Below are positions 45,101 to 55,744 of a stretch of 64,000 nt of DNA, one piece after another. The first letter of the stretch is position 1; every line of letters starts with the position of its first letter. The notes below the pieces were generated by a model. The model saw only the letters and a program-made list of their open reading frames with translations, was not told the origin of the DNA and did not search any database. Made by a program: the position numbers and the translations under genes. This DNA is from Larus michahellis (taxonomy: Eukaryota > Chordata > Aves > Charadriiformes > Laridae), in the NCBI RefSeq assembly GCF_964199755.1, contig NC_133918.1, forward strand, positions 744,001 to 808,000, read 5' to 3'.

Positions 45101-46862
45101 TGGGCTTGAGGTTCAGAGGACATTTGAGAGCTCGCCTTCTCCATCCCCACCCCCCAGCAGGATCCGCTCCCCAGCTTTTCCAGTTTATTCTTAAAAAATG
45201 CTATTGAAGGAGATGTCACAGCCCCTCTGCGCAGTCTGTTTCTGTGCTTAACTGCTCAGTTTACACGTTCGGAAAAAAAGAAATTCTCTCCCCTCCTGCC
45301 CAGGAATTCTTTTTCTTTCCTTTTTGCGTGTTTGAAAGCTATTACGAGATCTCAGCTGTTTTCCTGAGCCCAAACAGCCCCGGTTCCTTCCTCTTCCCTC
45401 ACAGGTCATTTTGGAGACGGCTGATGATTTTCATCGCTCTGCTCTCGGCTGGCTTCTGCTCACTCCCCGTCGTTCTCAAAACCCAGTGTCGAAATGTGGA
45501 CGGTGTGTCTTGCACCATCTCATTTCTTGGTGAAAGGTTCACGCCTTTTCGTGGCTTTGATTTTAATCGCGTGGGTAACCCGGCAGCGCCGCGGTCTCAC
45601 CCTGACCGTGTTCTGCTCCCAGTTTCCCCGGTTGCTGTGCTAAACGAGAGCAAACCACATCACCCTGTGCCTCAGTTTCTCCTTATCCGCTTATTTCATT
45701 TTGAATCAAGAAGCTGCATTTCGGTGCAAGTCTGCGGTTAGAATAGCGTGAGTTTGGCTGAGTGGTGAGTTTGTTTGGGGCTTGGTTTTTTTTTTTTTTT
45801 TAAAAAAAAAAGGAGGGAAAGTGTATTTATGAAAAATAATGTCGTTTTGATCAATACTGGCAATTAGAGCTTTTCTGATCTGTGTGTTCAAGATCGCAGG
45901 GAATAACAGCATCGGCAGAGCAAGACGTTTCATAGGTGTGAGCCCAGAAGGAGACAACGTTAAACACAAACCGACACAACCAAAACTGATCCCTAGAGAG
46001 AGGGAGTGCCTCCAGGGCGACAGAAAGCTCCGTACTGGTTAAACTAAAGACAAAATCCCCACTGTCACCTGTCTTAAATATAAAAATCTTCCTGTACAAA
46101 GCAAACACAGCCCAGCGCCTACAGGCGCACCCAGCTCTTTGAAGTTTCTTTTCAATTTCTACCCCTGAGCCACGACGACGCGCACCCTGTGCGCGGGGGA
46201 CGCCGGGTTTCCTCTCGCGTCCTTCCTCTGCTCCCTGCTGCTTTCCGAATAAGGGAGTTTGAAACAAATGAGTGAGGCCTGGTTTTAAAAAACAATAATA
46301 AGTAAAACTGCCAACAGCTTGTTGCGCAGACGCAGGCTGGAAGTTCCAATGGGCTGAGTAAGTTGGGTGTCAGAAGAAGTGAGCGGTGGCTGGAGCTGCG
46401 CTGACATACGTGGCCAGGGCGCGATGGCGGCAGGGTCCGGGTGCGTTCCCTGGATGCTGCTCTTTCGAAGCCTGATGGTGATCACTTCAGGATGGCTGAT
46501 CCAGGCAGGATTCTTATTAAAAACCTAGGATGTTATTAGTTTGTTAAAGGGAATTGAATTACTCTGACTTGCTCTGGAAGGCAGGCGGCCTTGTGGCACT
46601 TGGTGTGTTTCAGCATGTGGATAGTGTAACGCTGAGCAACGCTCGGCTGCCGAAATAGAGGTGCTCGGTCGTATGTTATCAAACCTGGGGCTTGCGGGTG
46701 GACATTAACCGGCAGCAGGAGGCAGATATGTCCCTCCTGGCGGTGCTGCAGTAGGTGACTTAGACATCTGTGATAGGTTGTGGTGTACATCTTTTCCTGA
46801 AAAACTTGTCATTGCTTTGTCTTCACACCATCTCCTCCAGAGCAGATTTGCCTCTCTCAACA
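42161..46862. other. Intergenic region UQCR11-MBD3
   Basis: Mixed AT-rich and GC-rich unique sequence. A T-run then A-run lies at 45787-45811. No exon with conserved coding, RNA gene or CpG island is recognised. Confidence 0.65.
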
Positions 46863-47565
46863 GTTTGGGTTGAAAGACCTTAAAGCCCACCCAGTTCCAA
46901 CCCCCTGCCCTGGGCAGGGACACCTCCCACCAGCCCAGGTTGCTCCAAGCCCCGGCCAACCTGGCCTTGAACCCCTCCAGGGATGGGGCAGCCACAGCTT
47001 CTCTGGGCAACCTGGGCCAGGGGCTCACTGCCCTCACAGCAAACAATTTCTGCCTCACATCTCATCTCAATCCCCCCTCTTCCAGTTTCAAACCCTTCCC
47101 CCTCGTCCCATGGCTCCCCTCCCTGCTCCAGAGTCCCTCCCCAGCTTTCCTGGAGCCCCTTTAGGGACTGGAAGGGGCTGGGAGGTCTCCGCGGAGCCTT
47201 CTCTTCTCCAGGCTGAACCCCCCCAGCTCTCTCAGCCTGTCCTCCCAGCAGAGGGGCTCCAGCCCTCCCAGCATCTCCGGGGCCTCCTCTGGCCCCGCTC
47301 CAACAGCTCCGTGTCCTTCTGCTGTCGGTGCCCCAGCGCTGGAGGCAGCACTGCAGGGGGGTCTCCCCCGAGCGGAGCAGAGGGGCAGAATCCCCCCCTC
47401 GCCCCCCTGCCCACGCTGCTGGGGATGCAGCCCAGGCTGCGGGGGGTTTCTGGGCTGCCAGCACACGGTGTCGGGGCGTGTGGAGCTTCTCCCCCACCGA
47501 CACCCCCGAGTCCTTCTCCTCAGGGCTGCTCTCCATCCCCTCATCCCCCAGCCCGGGTTTGTGCT
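46863..47565 (-). mobile_element. CR1 LINE, antisense, abutting the MBD3 CpG island
   Basis: Reverse complement of the same CR1 subfamily as 7682-8503. On the - strand it contains [20 protein letters not shown], then [20 protein letters not shown], then REAVAAPSLEGFKARLAGAW-type frames. The + strand starts gggttgaaagaccttaaagc, its 3' end. It stops about 75 bp before the CpG-rich MBD3 promoter. Confidence 0.94.
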
Positions 47566-47867
47566 CTGTTTTGGGTGGATCCCTTTGGAACCTCGTCCCA
47601 GAGAAGGGCTGTGGGCGCTGCACAGAATGTGCAAAGTGACCCCAGAAAGGCCCCGTTGCAGAATGGGCCGGTTCCTTTCTCCCGCGGCCGGTCGCACCGG
47701 GACCGTGTGCCGGCAGCCCTGGCTGGCCCGGGGGCCGTGCCGGCTGTCGCGGTGTCGCGATGTGGCGGTGTCGCGGTGCGGCGCGGGGCCGGGGCTGCAG
47801 GGGGCGCGAGCGGGCGGGGCAGGGGGCGCGAGGCCGCCAGTGCGGCCGGGGCGGGCGCGGGGGGAAG

Positions 47868-47923
47868 ATGCCCAAAGCGGAGCTGCCGGGACATCGGGGG
47901 GGACCGCGGCGACCGGCGCTGAG
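47868..47923 (+). CDS. MBD3: MBD3 candidate alternative first exon
   Basis: ATG CCC AAA GCG ... encodes MPKAELPGHRGGPRRPAL plus two bases (AG) before a consensus donor ctgag|gtaagg. Phase 2 is exactly what exon 2 needs: AG+C gives Ser, continuing PSGKKFRS. The ATG has A at -3. The donor is stronger than that of the 48350 exon. Mammalian MBD3 also has isoforms with alternative N-termini, but no homology of this peptide is claimed. If the ATG is not used, the segment would be 5' UTR. Confidence 0.5.
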
Positions 47924-48349
47924 GTAAGGCCGGGTCGGGGTGGGGGGGGTGTGGGCACGGGGGGACTCGAGGGATGGGGGGGGGTCCGGGGAGGGGGACG
48001 GCTTCCCGCCGAGCGTGGCGGCGGGGAGGGACTATATCCCCGCGGCGTGCGCGGGCGGAGGGATCCGGCGGCGGCGGGAAAAGGTGGAGGGCGGAGCGGT
48101 GGAAGGGGCGGGAGCGGAACCGCGGGGGCGGGCGGAGCGGGGAGGGAGGCGGGAGGGCCGCGGCGCAGCGCGGAGCGGCGGCAGGGCCCGGCGGGCGGCG
48201 GCGGGACGAGCCGCGGCCCCAGCGCCGCCTCCCGGGGGCGGCGGAGGGGCGGGCGGGGGTCGGCGGGAGCGGCCGGAGGGCGGAAGAGCCGGCGGCGGGA
48301 GGAGAGCGCGGCGGCCGGGAAGAGGCGGCGGAGGCCGGGGCGGGCCGCC

Positions 48350-48363
48350 ATGGAGCGGAAGAG
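48350..48363 (+). CDS. MBD3: MBD3 first coding exon (MERK)
   Basis: ATGGAGCGGAAGAG in a perfect Kozak context (gccgccATGG) encodes MERK and two bases of the next codon, identical to the mammalian start MERKR. Joined to exon 2 it gives MERKSPSGKK, the N-terminus of the short (b-type) MBD3 isoform. Reading on without splicing gives RWE and then Gly/Pro/Arg low complexity, not the WECPALPQGW of the full MBD, so splicing at aagag|gtggga is assumed. Confidence 0.85.
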
Positions 48364-50545
48364 GTGGGAGCGCTCGGGGGGAGCCCCGGGCCCGGGGCGG
48401 GGTGGGGGGGCTCGGGGGCCCGGGAGGAGGCGACCGCCCCGGGCGGGGGGGGGCCCGGGCCGAGGTGGCGGCGGCGCGGTCTGTCCGTCCGTCTGTCGCC
48501 ACAGGTGGGGGCTGGCGGTGGGGCGCGCACCCGTAATCCGCACCGCCGGGGGCTCCGCCGTCCCCCCGCCTCCCTGACAGCCACCTGAGGCGCTGAGCAG
48601 CGCGGAAGGGGGCAGCGGCCTTTCAGAGTGGCTTATGCCAAGCGAATACAGTTAATTTTTAAAAAAAAAATCATCAAATAAATCGCGTGTTTGCGGAGTA
48701 GCCGGGGCACCGGCGAGAGCGGTCCCGTGCCTTCTGGGGGCTCTCTCTGCTGCTTTATCCACGATTAAGGAATTCGGGGCAGGGTGAAGCAGGAGCGCTC
48801 GCCGGCCGCCGCGACCGCTGGGGCTGCGGGGGGGAGCCCAGGGGGTGCCTTATCCCCATGGCGGGGAGCAGGTGGCTGGGGAGCCGCTTGCTCCCGAAGG
48901 GTTTCTATTAATATCGCCGTGTGTCTCATACGGCTGTAGGTGGGCCGTATGGATCCTTCCCGCACCCGTCAGAGGCAGCCTCGGCGCACCCGCGAGCTGG
49001 GGCGTGAAACCTGGGCCCCTGGGGAGCCGGAGACGAGCATAGCACAAGTTATCGAGGTGTCCTCATCTGGCCTTTTCTAGTCGGCGAAATGTATGCAATC
49101 GGCTTTCTGCACGTGTTAGGTTTCTTTTTCTTTTCTTTTTTTTTTTTTGAAAATCACATTACAGCTGTGAGAAAAGCGTGCGGTGCTGGTGAGTTGAGCC
49201 GCCAAATATCATCCTTGAGAGGGTAAAGCTGGAAGTGCCGGCTCCGCTGCCGCAGCTCGGAGTCGGCAGGGAGAAGAAAAGACCACCGGCAGCAGCGAGA
49301 GCAGCTGAAAGCTTAAAAGCTCCCTGTTTTTCCAAGAACTTATTTTATTTGTAAAGTTGCGGTCTCAGAGCCGACCTTAAAAAAGAGGGGAGGAGAGAGG
49401 ATAAGTAGCATATTTTTATTCCCAGATTATAATGGATTTTCCCTTTATATCAATTTGGACAGAGATCAAAGGTATAATAGGGCCCTGCTGCGCTGATTTT
49501 TGGTTACTGTTGTATTTTGCGTTACCTGGGAGTAGAAGATACATGCGCGGCAATTCATTAATCCCTTGGCTATTTCTGCCTGTTGTTTACCTGGACGATT
49601 TTTCTGTTTGCCTGCCCTGAACGTGCAGATGCAGTAAGTGTCTGTGGCAAATTGCGCGCACGGTTTGGAAGCGAGCGCTCTCGTGTGCCATCACCAGCCG
49701 TGAGAATTAGCGCTGAGCTGAGGTGATGAGCGGCAGGGGGGAAGTTACTGGTTTTCCCAGCCGTCTTTTATTTGTACTCCGTTTGCTATTTGGAGTTTTC
49801 CTTTTGTAACCCTAAGCACTGGCAGCACACGCTTTCTGCAGGAAGGTTTCTGTCAAACGTGGGTTCTGCTTTGGGTGACGAGACAAATGGGTTGTGCTGG
49901 GTACGTTCAGCCTGCGAGGTGTGAGTCCGTGCGAGCGGGTTGCTGGAAGCTAAACCCTCTTTGAGGTGTAATTCCCCGGGCAGGTTTTTAGAAACAGTCC
50001 TATAACCTCGTGCTTTTACCAGCTATTGATTGCGCAGAATTTTTTTAAACTGGAGTGCGTTCTCCCGTCTGCCTGTGGCCAAAGAGTTGGGAGACCCAGG
50101 AGGGTCTCTGGCTGATGCGGTGGAAGTCGTGGGGCAAATTTGGAGCGAGCAGGAGAGGTGCCGGGACGGAGGATTTCGGGGAGGATTCAGGAAGGCGTAT
50201 CGGGGATTTTGTGAGAGTGGTGGGTTGTCTTTGAGAGAGTTTTGGCTACAAAGGCTCTCCAAACTCAGTGGTCTCACCTAGGGGAAGGAGAATTTAGTGC
50301 TGCTTTGTGTGGCTTTTCTTCACAGTATTTTTCTGCTGAAGGTTTGGTGACCAAGTGTCTGAGAAGTTTGGGATCGCTGCTCGCTTCTGCTATATTAACA
50401 ACACATAGCTGTTCTGAAAAACTTAACAGATCTCTTGGGTGAAGCTTATTTTCTTGTGAATATCTTACCGAGGCAGCACCTGTGTTAAGAAGTTGAAGAA
50501 AACGTTTTTAACACACCCCCCAAGTGTATTTTGGTCTGTATACTT

Positions 50546-50551
50546 CCCCCC

Positions 50552-50582
<31 letters not shown>

Positions 50583-50583
50583 A
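50546..50583 (+). repeat. C27 then A11 homopolymer junction
   Basis: 27 consecutive C followed by 11 A. The lengths are suspect in any sequencing technology, and the tract may mark a difficult or misassembled site. Confidence 0.9.
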
Positions 50584-53535
50584 GAAAAATTGTGGGGGGA
50601 ATGCTTTTACTGAGGTTGTACTTTGCTCTTTCTGGGTTGTTCTGTTTTGTCCACAGCTCGCCCAGGGAAGCTCTCGTGATGTTTGAGATGAGCCTTATAA
50701 AGGACTGGTTATATCTGGGCTCCCTCCTGCGTTACGGGACTGTCACTCGGGTTCTTGTTTAGCACTGGGATGCTGCTGGAAATTGGAGAGATTTTATGTG
50801 TATTGTGTGTATCAAAGTTGGGTGGTTTTGAGTTGGTTGTTTTTGGTTTTTTTTTGGTTGGGTGGGGTTTTTTTGGGGTTGGAGCCCAAGTTACTGAACA
50901 AAGAGAGCCCCGTTGCCCTGCGGTGCAGGGAGCATCCCTTACACCCTGCTGCTGGCACCGAAATAGTGCTTGGGCCAGCTCGGTCCCCCCAGGCTGGAGG
51001 GATGAGGTGGTGCCGCCGCGTGGACGTGTGACGAGGTGGGGTGGGTTATGGCAGCCGGAGGAGTCGCCTGGTCTCGCTTGTTCACACACCGGTGCTGGTG
51101 AGAGCCACGAGTGTCTCTGCACTGGCCCGTCCCGGGGAAACAGAGTTGTTGGAGTGTGGGACCACGGAGGCGGGACTCGCCGCAGATGCTGCAGCCAGGG
51201 ATAACGTGAAGATGCTGGGAGAGACAGGGACTAGCGGTGGCAGCGTGGGAGGTGTCCCGGGACACGCGTCTCTCCTTAGGCAGCGGTGTCGGGGGTGTGC
51301 AGCCCCCCAGGGACCCCTGGCCTGGAGGAGAGCTGGGGAGCGAAGCGCAGCCGAGCCGGGCTGTGAATCCCCAGCTCTGCACGGGAGGGAGCGCGATTGC
51401 AACGGAGAACGAAAAACATTTTCCATTACCCCCGTTGCGCCCCCCCGCCCCCCACTGAGGAAATGGGGCTTTGAGCATATGCTATCGATCGCCCTTTTTA
51501 CCTAGGTTATTCCTATCTTCGTTTCTTTAAAATGCAGGCGACGCCTGGCTTCGTTCGGGGTGGGTGTTTTTTTTGTCTTTTGTCCCTTTGCTTTCCAAGT
51601 TGTGCGGATCCTGCATAGGGAGAGCGGAGGGGAGGAGACTTGGGTAATGAGGGAGGAGGGCCTGGCCTTGCAGTCGCTCTCTCCTTAAGAATATCAGGCA
51701 GGAGACAAAGGGTGAGCTGCACATGGAGAGCAGCGGGCACCTGGCAGCCTTGGCCCTTCAATAGGCTGCCAGCGTTCGGTTAATCCGCGCCCGAAAACTC
51801 CGAGTAACAAGCGAGGGCGGCTTGGGTTCGGTCATACCACCCCTCCATCCGCTCCCGGCTCATTTTGTTAGTGCCGAAGCCGGGCAGATAATGCCTTGGA
51901 GCTTTTGATGGATGAGCATGTAAAACGGTTTGCACCTTTGCAGTTGCCTTGCTTTTCATAACCTGGAGTGTGAAAGACTTCAATTCAGGAGCCAAATACA
52001 GCGCGCTCATGCGTCGGTGTGATTTAGAAGAGATGGGGTTTTGCAGCTTTGTACCAAGATGTCTCTTTTCTGGGTCTTTTCAAAGTCTTTGTGTATCAAA
52101 AACAGGAGTGCAGAGCAGCGCTCTCCCTCTGGAGCGGAAGGAGATGCATTTCATGACACTTAACGGGCACACGAGCATTGTAACGGTGTTCGGAATTCAT
52201 AAATGCTGCTCTGCTGTTTCTGTGCCTTCTGACATGCAGCAAGCGGTCCCACGGCTGGAGTTTTGTAGGTTTTTTGGCTGCTTTTCCCCCCCCGCCCTTT
52301 CTACCCCCACCTCCGCAACCCTCTCAGGTGTCTGTAGGTGCCCTCCATGGCTGTGTCCTACCAAACGTGCTCCTGCCGGAGGGGCCCCGGGAGCTCCAGA
52401 GCGCCCCAGGCACCCCCTTTCTGTCTGTGTTTACTGACCAAGTTCACTGTCGCCTTCGAGTTGTAGCTTTGTTCCCCGTCTGCTGTTGTGCCAGAGAACC
52501 TTGCTACGGTATTGCCTTTTTCAAGACCTAATCAGAATAAAAGTTTTTCTTCTGAACATTTCAGTGCTTTTCCTTTGGGCCAAGCTTCCCCGGGAAGAGA
52601 CAGGACTCTGAGTCATTTCAGGTGGGTTTTTTTTCAGTCGCATGTGGACTTTGAGCGGTTTCTCAGATCCGTTGCAAAATTACTACAATGGATATTAAGC
52701 AAAAAAGCTGAAGGGCTGCGTTCATTTAAAATACCGTCTCAGAGTGTCTCTGTCTGTTGTTCTGGAAGTTACGCTGTGCTGCTAAGTGCACAATTCACTG
52801 TAATCTGTTATTTTTTAAATTATTAAGACACTAAACTGTAAATTGGAAGTGCAGATCTTGGAAGAGGAAGCAGTGTCATGTTCTTTGTGTAGCAGGAGTT
52901 TCTCTGCTTGGCTTCACTCACGGCAGCGATGGCTCTGGCCTAAAAGCCGCTGGAGTTGGTTATTCCTCTTTCTGCATTGAGGTGCGTGCCTCCCTTTGCG
53001 GTTTTTAAAAAGTGGTTTCAAATCTGAGTCTGGACGCGGCCTCTGCTCCTGTCTGCCTATTCCTCCTCTCTCTGGCATCTTCTGGCCTGAGTGTTTGTGC
53101 AGCTCCGGTCCAGCTGAGGAATAACCAGTGATAAAGTGTTTCCTCCTCTTCTCCCTACCCTCTAAAGGTGGATTATTTTCCCCATCTGGTAACTGCGTTT
53201 GCATGAACGCTTTCGTGCCTGAGCAGAGGTGGTGGCGGGGAGCAGATACGGGGCAGGATAAGCAGCTTGGGAGCAATCGGGGCCGGGAGCTTCCTAAGTA
53301 GATGCTGGGGCGGGGGCGGGGGGAGGGATGAGCACAACATTCTGATCGTAAGTCCTTTGAGAGACTTTTTCAGATTTCAGTTTTAGTATAATTCGTATTA
53401 ACCTTGTCTCTCAGTTTTTGGAGAGCTTTTAGTGCTTTGGGTCTTTCTGTTTTGTTGGGTTGGTTTTTTTAATCTATTTTTTTGCATACGCAGTCTGACT
53501 TGGACTGATTGGTTTGCCACTGTCCCATACTAGAA

Positions 53536-53737
53536 ATCATAGAATTATAGAATCACAGACTGGTTTGGGTTGGAAGGGACCTTAAAGACACCCAGTGCCA
53601 CCCCCTGCCCTGGGCAGGGACACCTCCCACCAGCCCAGGTTGCTCCAAGCCCCGGCCAACCTGGCCTTGAACCCCTCCAGGGATGGGGCAGCCACAGCTT
53701 CTCTGGGCAACCTGGGCCAGGGGCTCACTGCCCTCAG
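53536..53737 (-). mobile_element. CR1 LINE 3' fragment, antisense
   Basis: Starts atcatagaattatagaatca, continues ggtttgggttggaagggacc and ccaccagcccaggttgctcc. Nearly identical to 46863ff and 59391ff, but truncated. Confidence 0.93.
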
Positions 53738-54309
53738 AGTGAAATTTTATGCTTGTGCTATTTTTTTCAGACTTTTTCCCTAATAAAGGCTTCAGGGAAG
53801 CAGATAATGTGATGAAAAGAGGCTTTTTTCCTTTGAGAAGACCCCCAGAGAGGTTGTTAGTATCTTACCAGTGTGAACACCACCACTGTGGTATAGCCGT
53901 GAAATATTTTAAATGAAATATTTAGTAAAGCTTCTTTCCTTTCATCCTGCAACAACGGTGTTATTTCGAGTTATTGGCCTTCAAGTAGAAACTTTGCAAC
54001 AAGTAGCCTGCATTTCTGGCTTCAGGAATAACGGAAGGTAGCATTAATCGCAGAGCTCCAACTGTCCTCAGAAAGCATTTGAACCTCCTGGGCGTTGATT
54101 TATCTCTGGCAGGGATGAGCTGCGTTGATACCACGTCTCTCCTCAGTAGAAAAAACAGGGACTCTAATGTAGGTACTGCTTCTCGTCATCTCAGGTTCAA
54201 CGCTTGGGTGTCGTGAAGCTGCTTTGAATTGAGTTGTTGAACTTGTGGGTGCCACCACTGCCTACAGCGGGCAACCTGTTAGTGAGGTCTCCCTGGGATG
54301 TGACCTTAC

Positions 54310-54378
54310 ATGGAATCATTTAAGTTGGGGAAGACCCTTGAGATCATCGAGTCCAACCGTAAATCTAACGCTGCCGTC
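54310..54378 (-). mobile_element. Short degraded CR1 3' fragment, antisense
   Basis: atggaatcatttaagttggg then acccttgagatcatcgagtc then caaccgtaaatctaacgctg matches the CR1 3' end in reverse, more diverged than the others. Confidence 0.75.
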
Positions 54379-55584
54379 TTCTGCACCGAGAGCAGAGGGT
54401 GTTTGTAGGCTAGGGAGGAGGTCACCCCGCTTCCATGGAACGTGGCCGAGAAGAACGTTCTACCACTGCTAACCACCCTTTAAAGGAGAAAATGGATAAA
54501 TAGGGGTGAGGTGTTAACCGGTGTCTTTGATCTTAAAATGCTTTTCGCCCAGCCAGCCTGTGTTTAGCATGATAGGTGTTTCTGGAGTGAGCTTCTACCA
54601 GATGGGTACTAAGATTGAATATACAAGATGCAGAAACAAGAGAAATTAAGGGAATGAAGGGGCATTGTCACGCTGCTAAATGAGAACGTGAAGAATACTT
54701 TGTGGTTATTGTCTGTAAAGTTCTCCACTGCAGTCACAACGCAATGACTTATTTTTGCTTTATGCATAAAAAATAAAAGCGCTTACCTTGCAGCGTTTTG
54801 TAGTAGTGCAAAAGTTTGTATTATTTAAAAAAAAAAAAAAAAAAAAAAGAAACAAAGAGGAGTTGGAGTAATTTGTGCCTGCTTGCCAGGTCGTAGTCTT
54901 TCATGTGAAACCAGGTGTTTAAAAAGAATATCTCTTCTGCTTTGCCATAAAAGTTTTCCAAAGTTTTGCCCTTTATCTTTGCATCACTTAAGCTTTCTAA
55001 CTCTTTGCTTTGCAGCTTGCCAGCAGTTAACTTCTGTTCTTGCTCCTTGCTGTGTGTAATCCTGAAATTAAGTGTTCAGAACGCTGCCAAAGACGTGTGA
55101 TCCAACCCGAATGTGCTATTTGGGGAGGGGGGAAGGAGCCCAAGGAGATGTTTGTGGTGCTGGTCAAACATCACGCTCCTGGGAGAAGAAATTCTGCTCG
55201 AAAATGGGCATTTATTAATTGAGACAGCTGAGTGATAAGTACATCTGTGCTGATGTCTCCCACCTAGGTTATGGTGTGAACTATCCCGTGGTCATTTATA
55301 CCTGGTCTGAATCTTCCTCTTTACATATAAGAACATTTTAACGTGGTCTGCACTTAATTTGTCTCTTCCCCAGTAATCACGAGGAGGAGTTGATACGAAA
55401 GCAATGACAATCCATGTAGAGGTTAATGTGAACGTCATGCTTGGAAGTTCAGCACGTGTTGTTTTTCATGAAGGAAATAAAACCTGAGTTGCGTCGAGTG
55501 CTGGTATTGAAGTCCAGGGGGTTTTAATTTCCCTCCTTGTTTCTTTTCTGTGTTGGTTTGTTTTTTGTTTTTCTTTTTTTCCAG

Positions 55585-55744
55585 CCCAAGTGGTAAAAAG
55601 TTCCGAAGCAAGCCCCAGCTGGCACGCTACCTGGGGAGCTCGATGGACCTCAGCACTTTTGACTTCCGCACGGGAAAAATGTTGATGAATAAAATGAACA
55701 AGAACAGGCAGAGGATGCGCTATGACTGTTCCAACCAAGCCAAA
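55585..55744 (+). CDS. MBD3: MBD3 exon, C-terminal half of the MBD
   Basis: Encodes (S)PSGKKFRSKPQLARYLGSSM, then DLSTFDFRTGKMLMNKMNKN, then RQRMRYDCSNQAK; human has SPSGKKFRSKPQLARYLGGS and MDLSTFDFRTGKMLMSKMNK. This covers the MBD helix (KPQLARYLG) and the following FDFRTGK. One base of phase at the start, phase 0 at the donor ccaaa|gtaaga. Confidence 0.97.

Larger units (their letters stand above)
47640..48600 (+). promoter_or_regulatory. MBD3: MBD3 CpG island / promoter
   Basis: Nearly 1 kb of extremely GC- and CpG-rich sequence with many GGGCGG/GGGGCGG Sp1-type boxes, no TATA box, and both candidate first exons (47868-47923 and 48350-48363). Typical housekeeping promoter architecture. 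Confidence 0.8.
48364..55584 (+). other. MBD3: MBD3 intron 1
   Basis: 7.2 kb phase 2 intron. Contents: C27/A11 homopolymer pair (50546-50583), antisense CR1 pieces (53536-53737, 54310-54378), a long A-run (54826-54848), and an AT-richer block at about 49320-49620 with a LEF/TCF-like agatcaaagg. I searched it by eye for the missing MBD exon (WECPALP...GLSAG...DVFYY) and did not find it. It ends at a strong polypyrimidine acceptor ttcttttttt ccag. Confidence 0.75.

Noticed and set aside
44493-45741. Exons of an extra gene between UQCR11 and MBD3
   Set aside because: Several modest open frames but no conserved motif, CpG promoter or consistent splice phases; no gene is known here in other vertebrates.
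47161-48543. 460-codon open frame on the - strand
   Set aside because: It runs through an antisense CR1 and the MBD3 CpG island. The CR1 half is transposon remnant and the rest is Pro/Arg low complexity from GC-rich DNA without stops.
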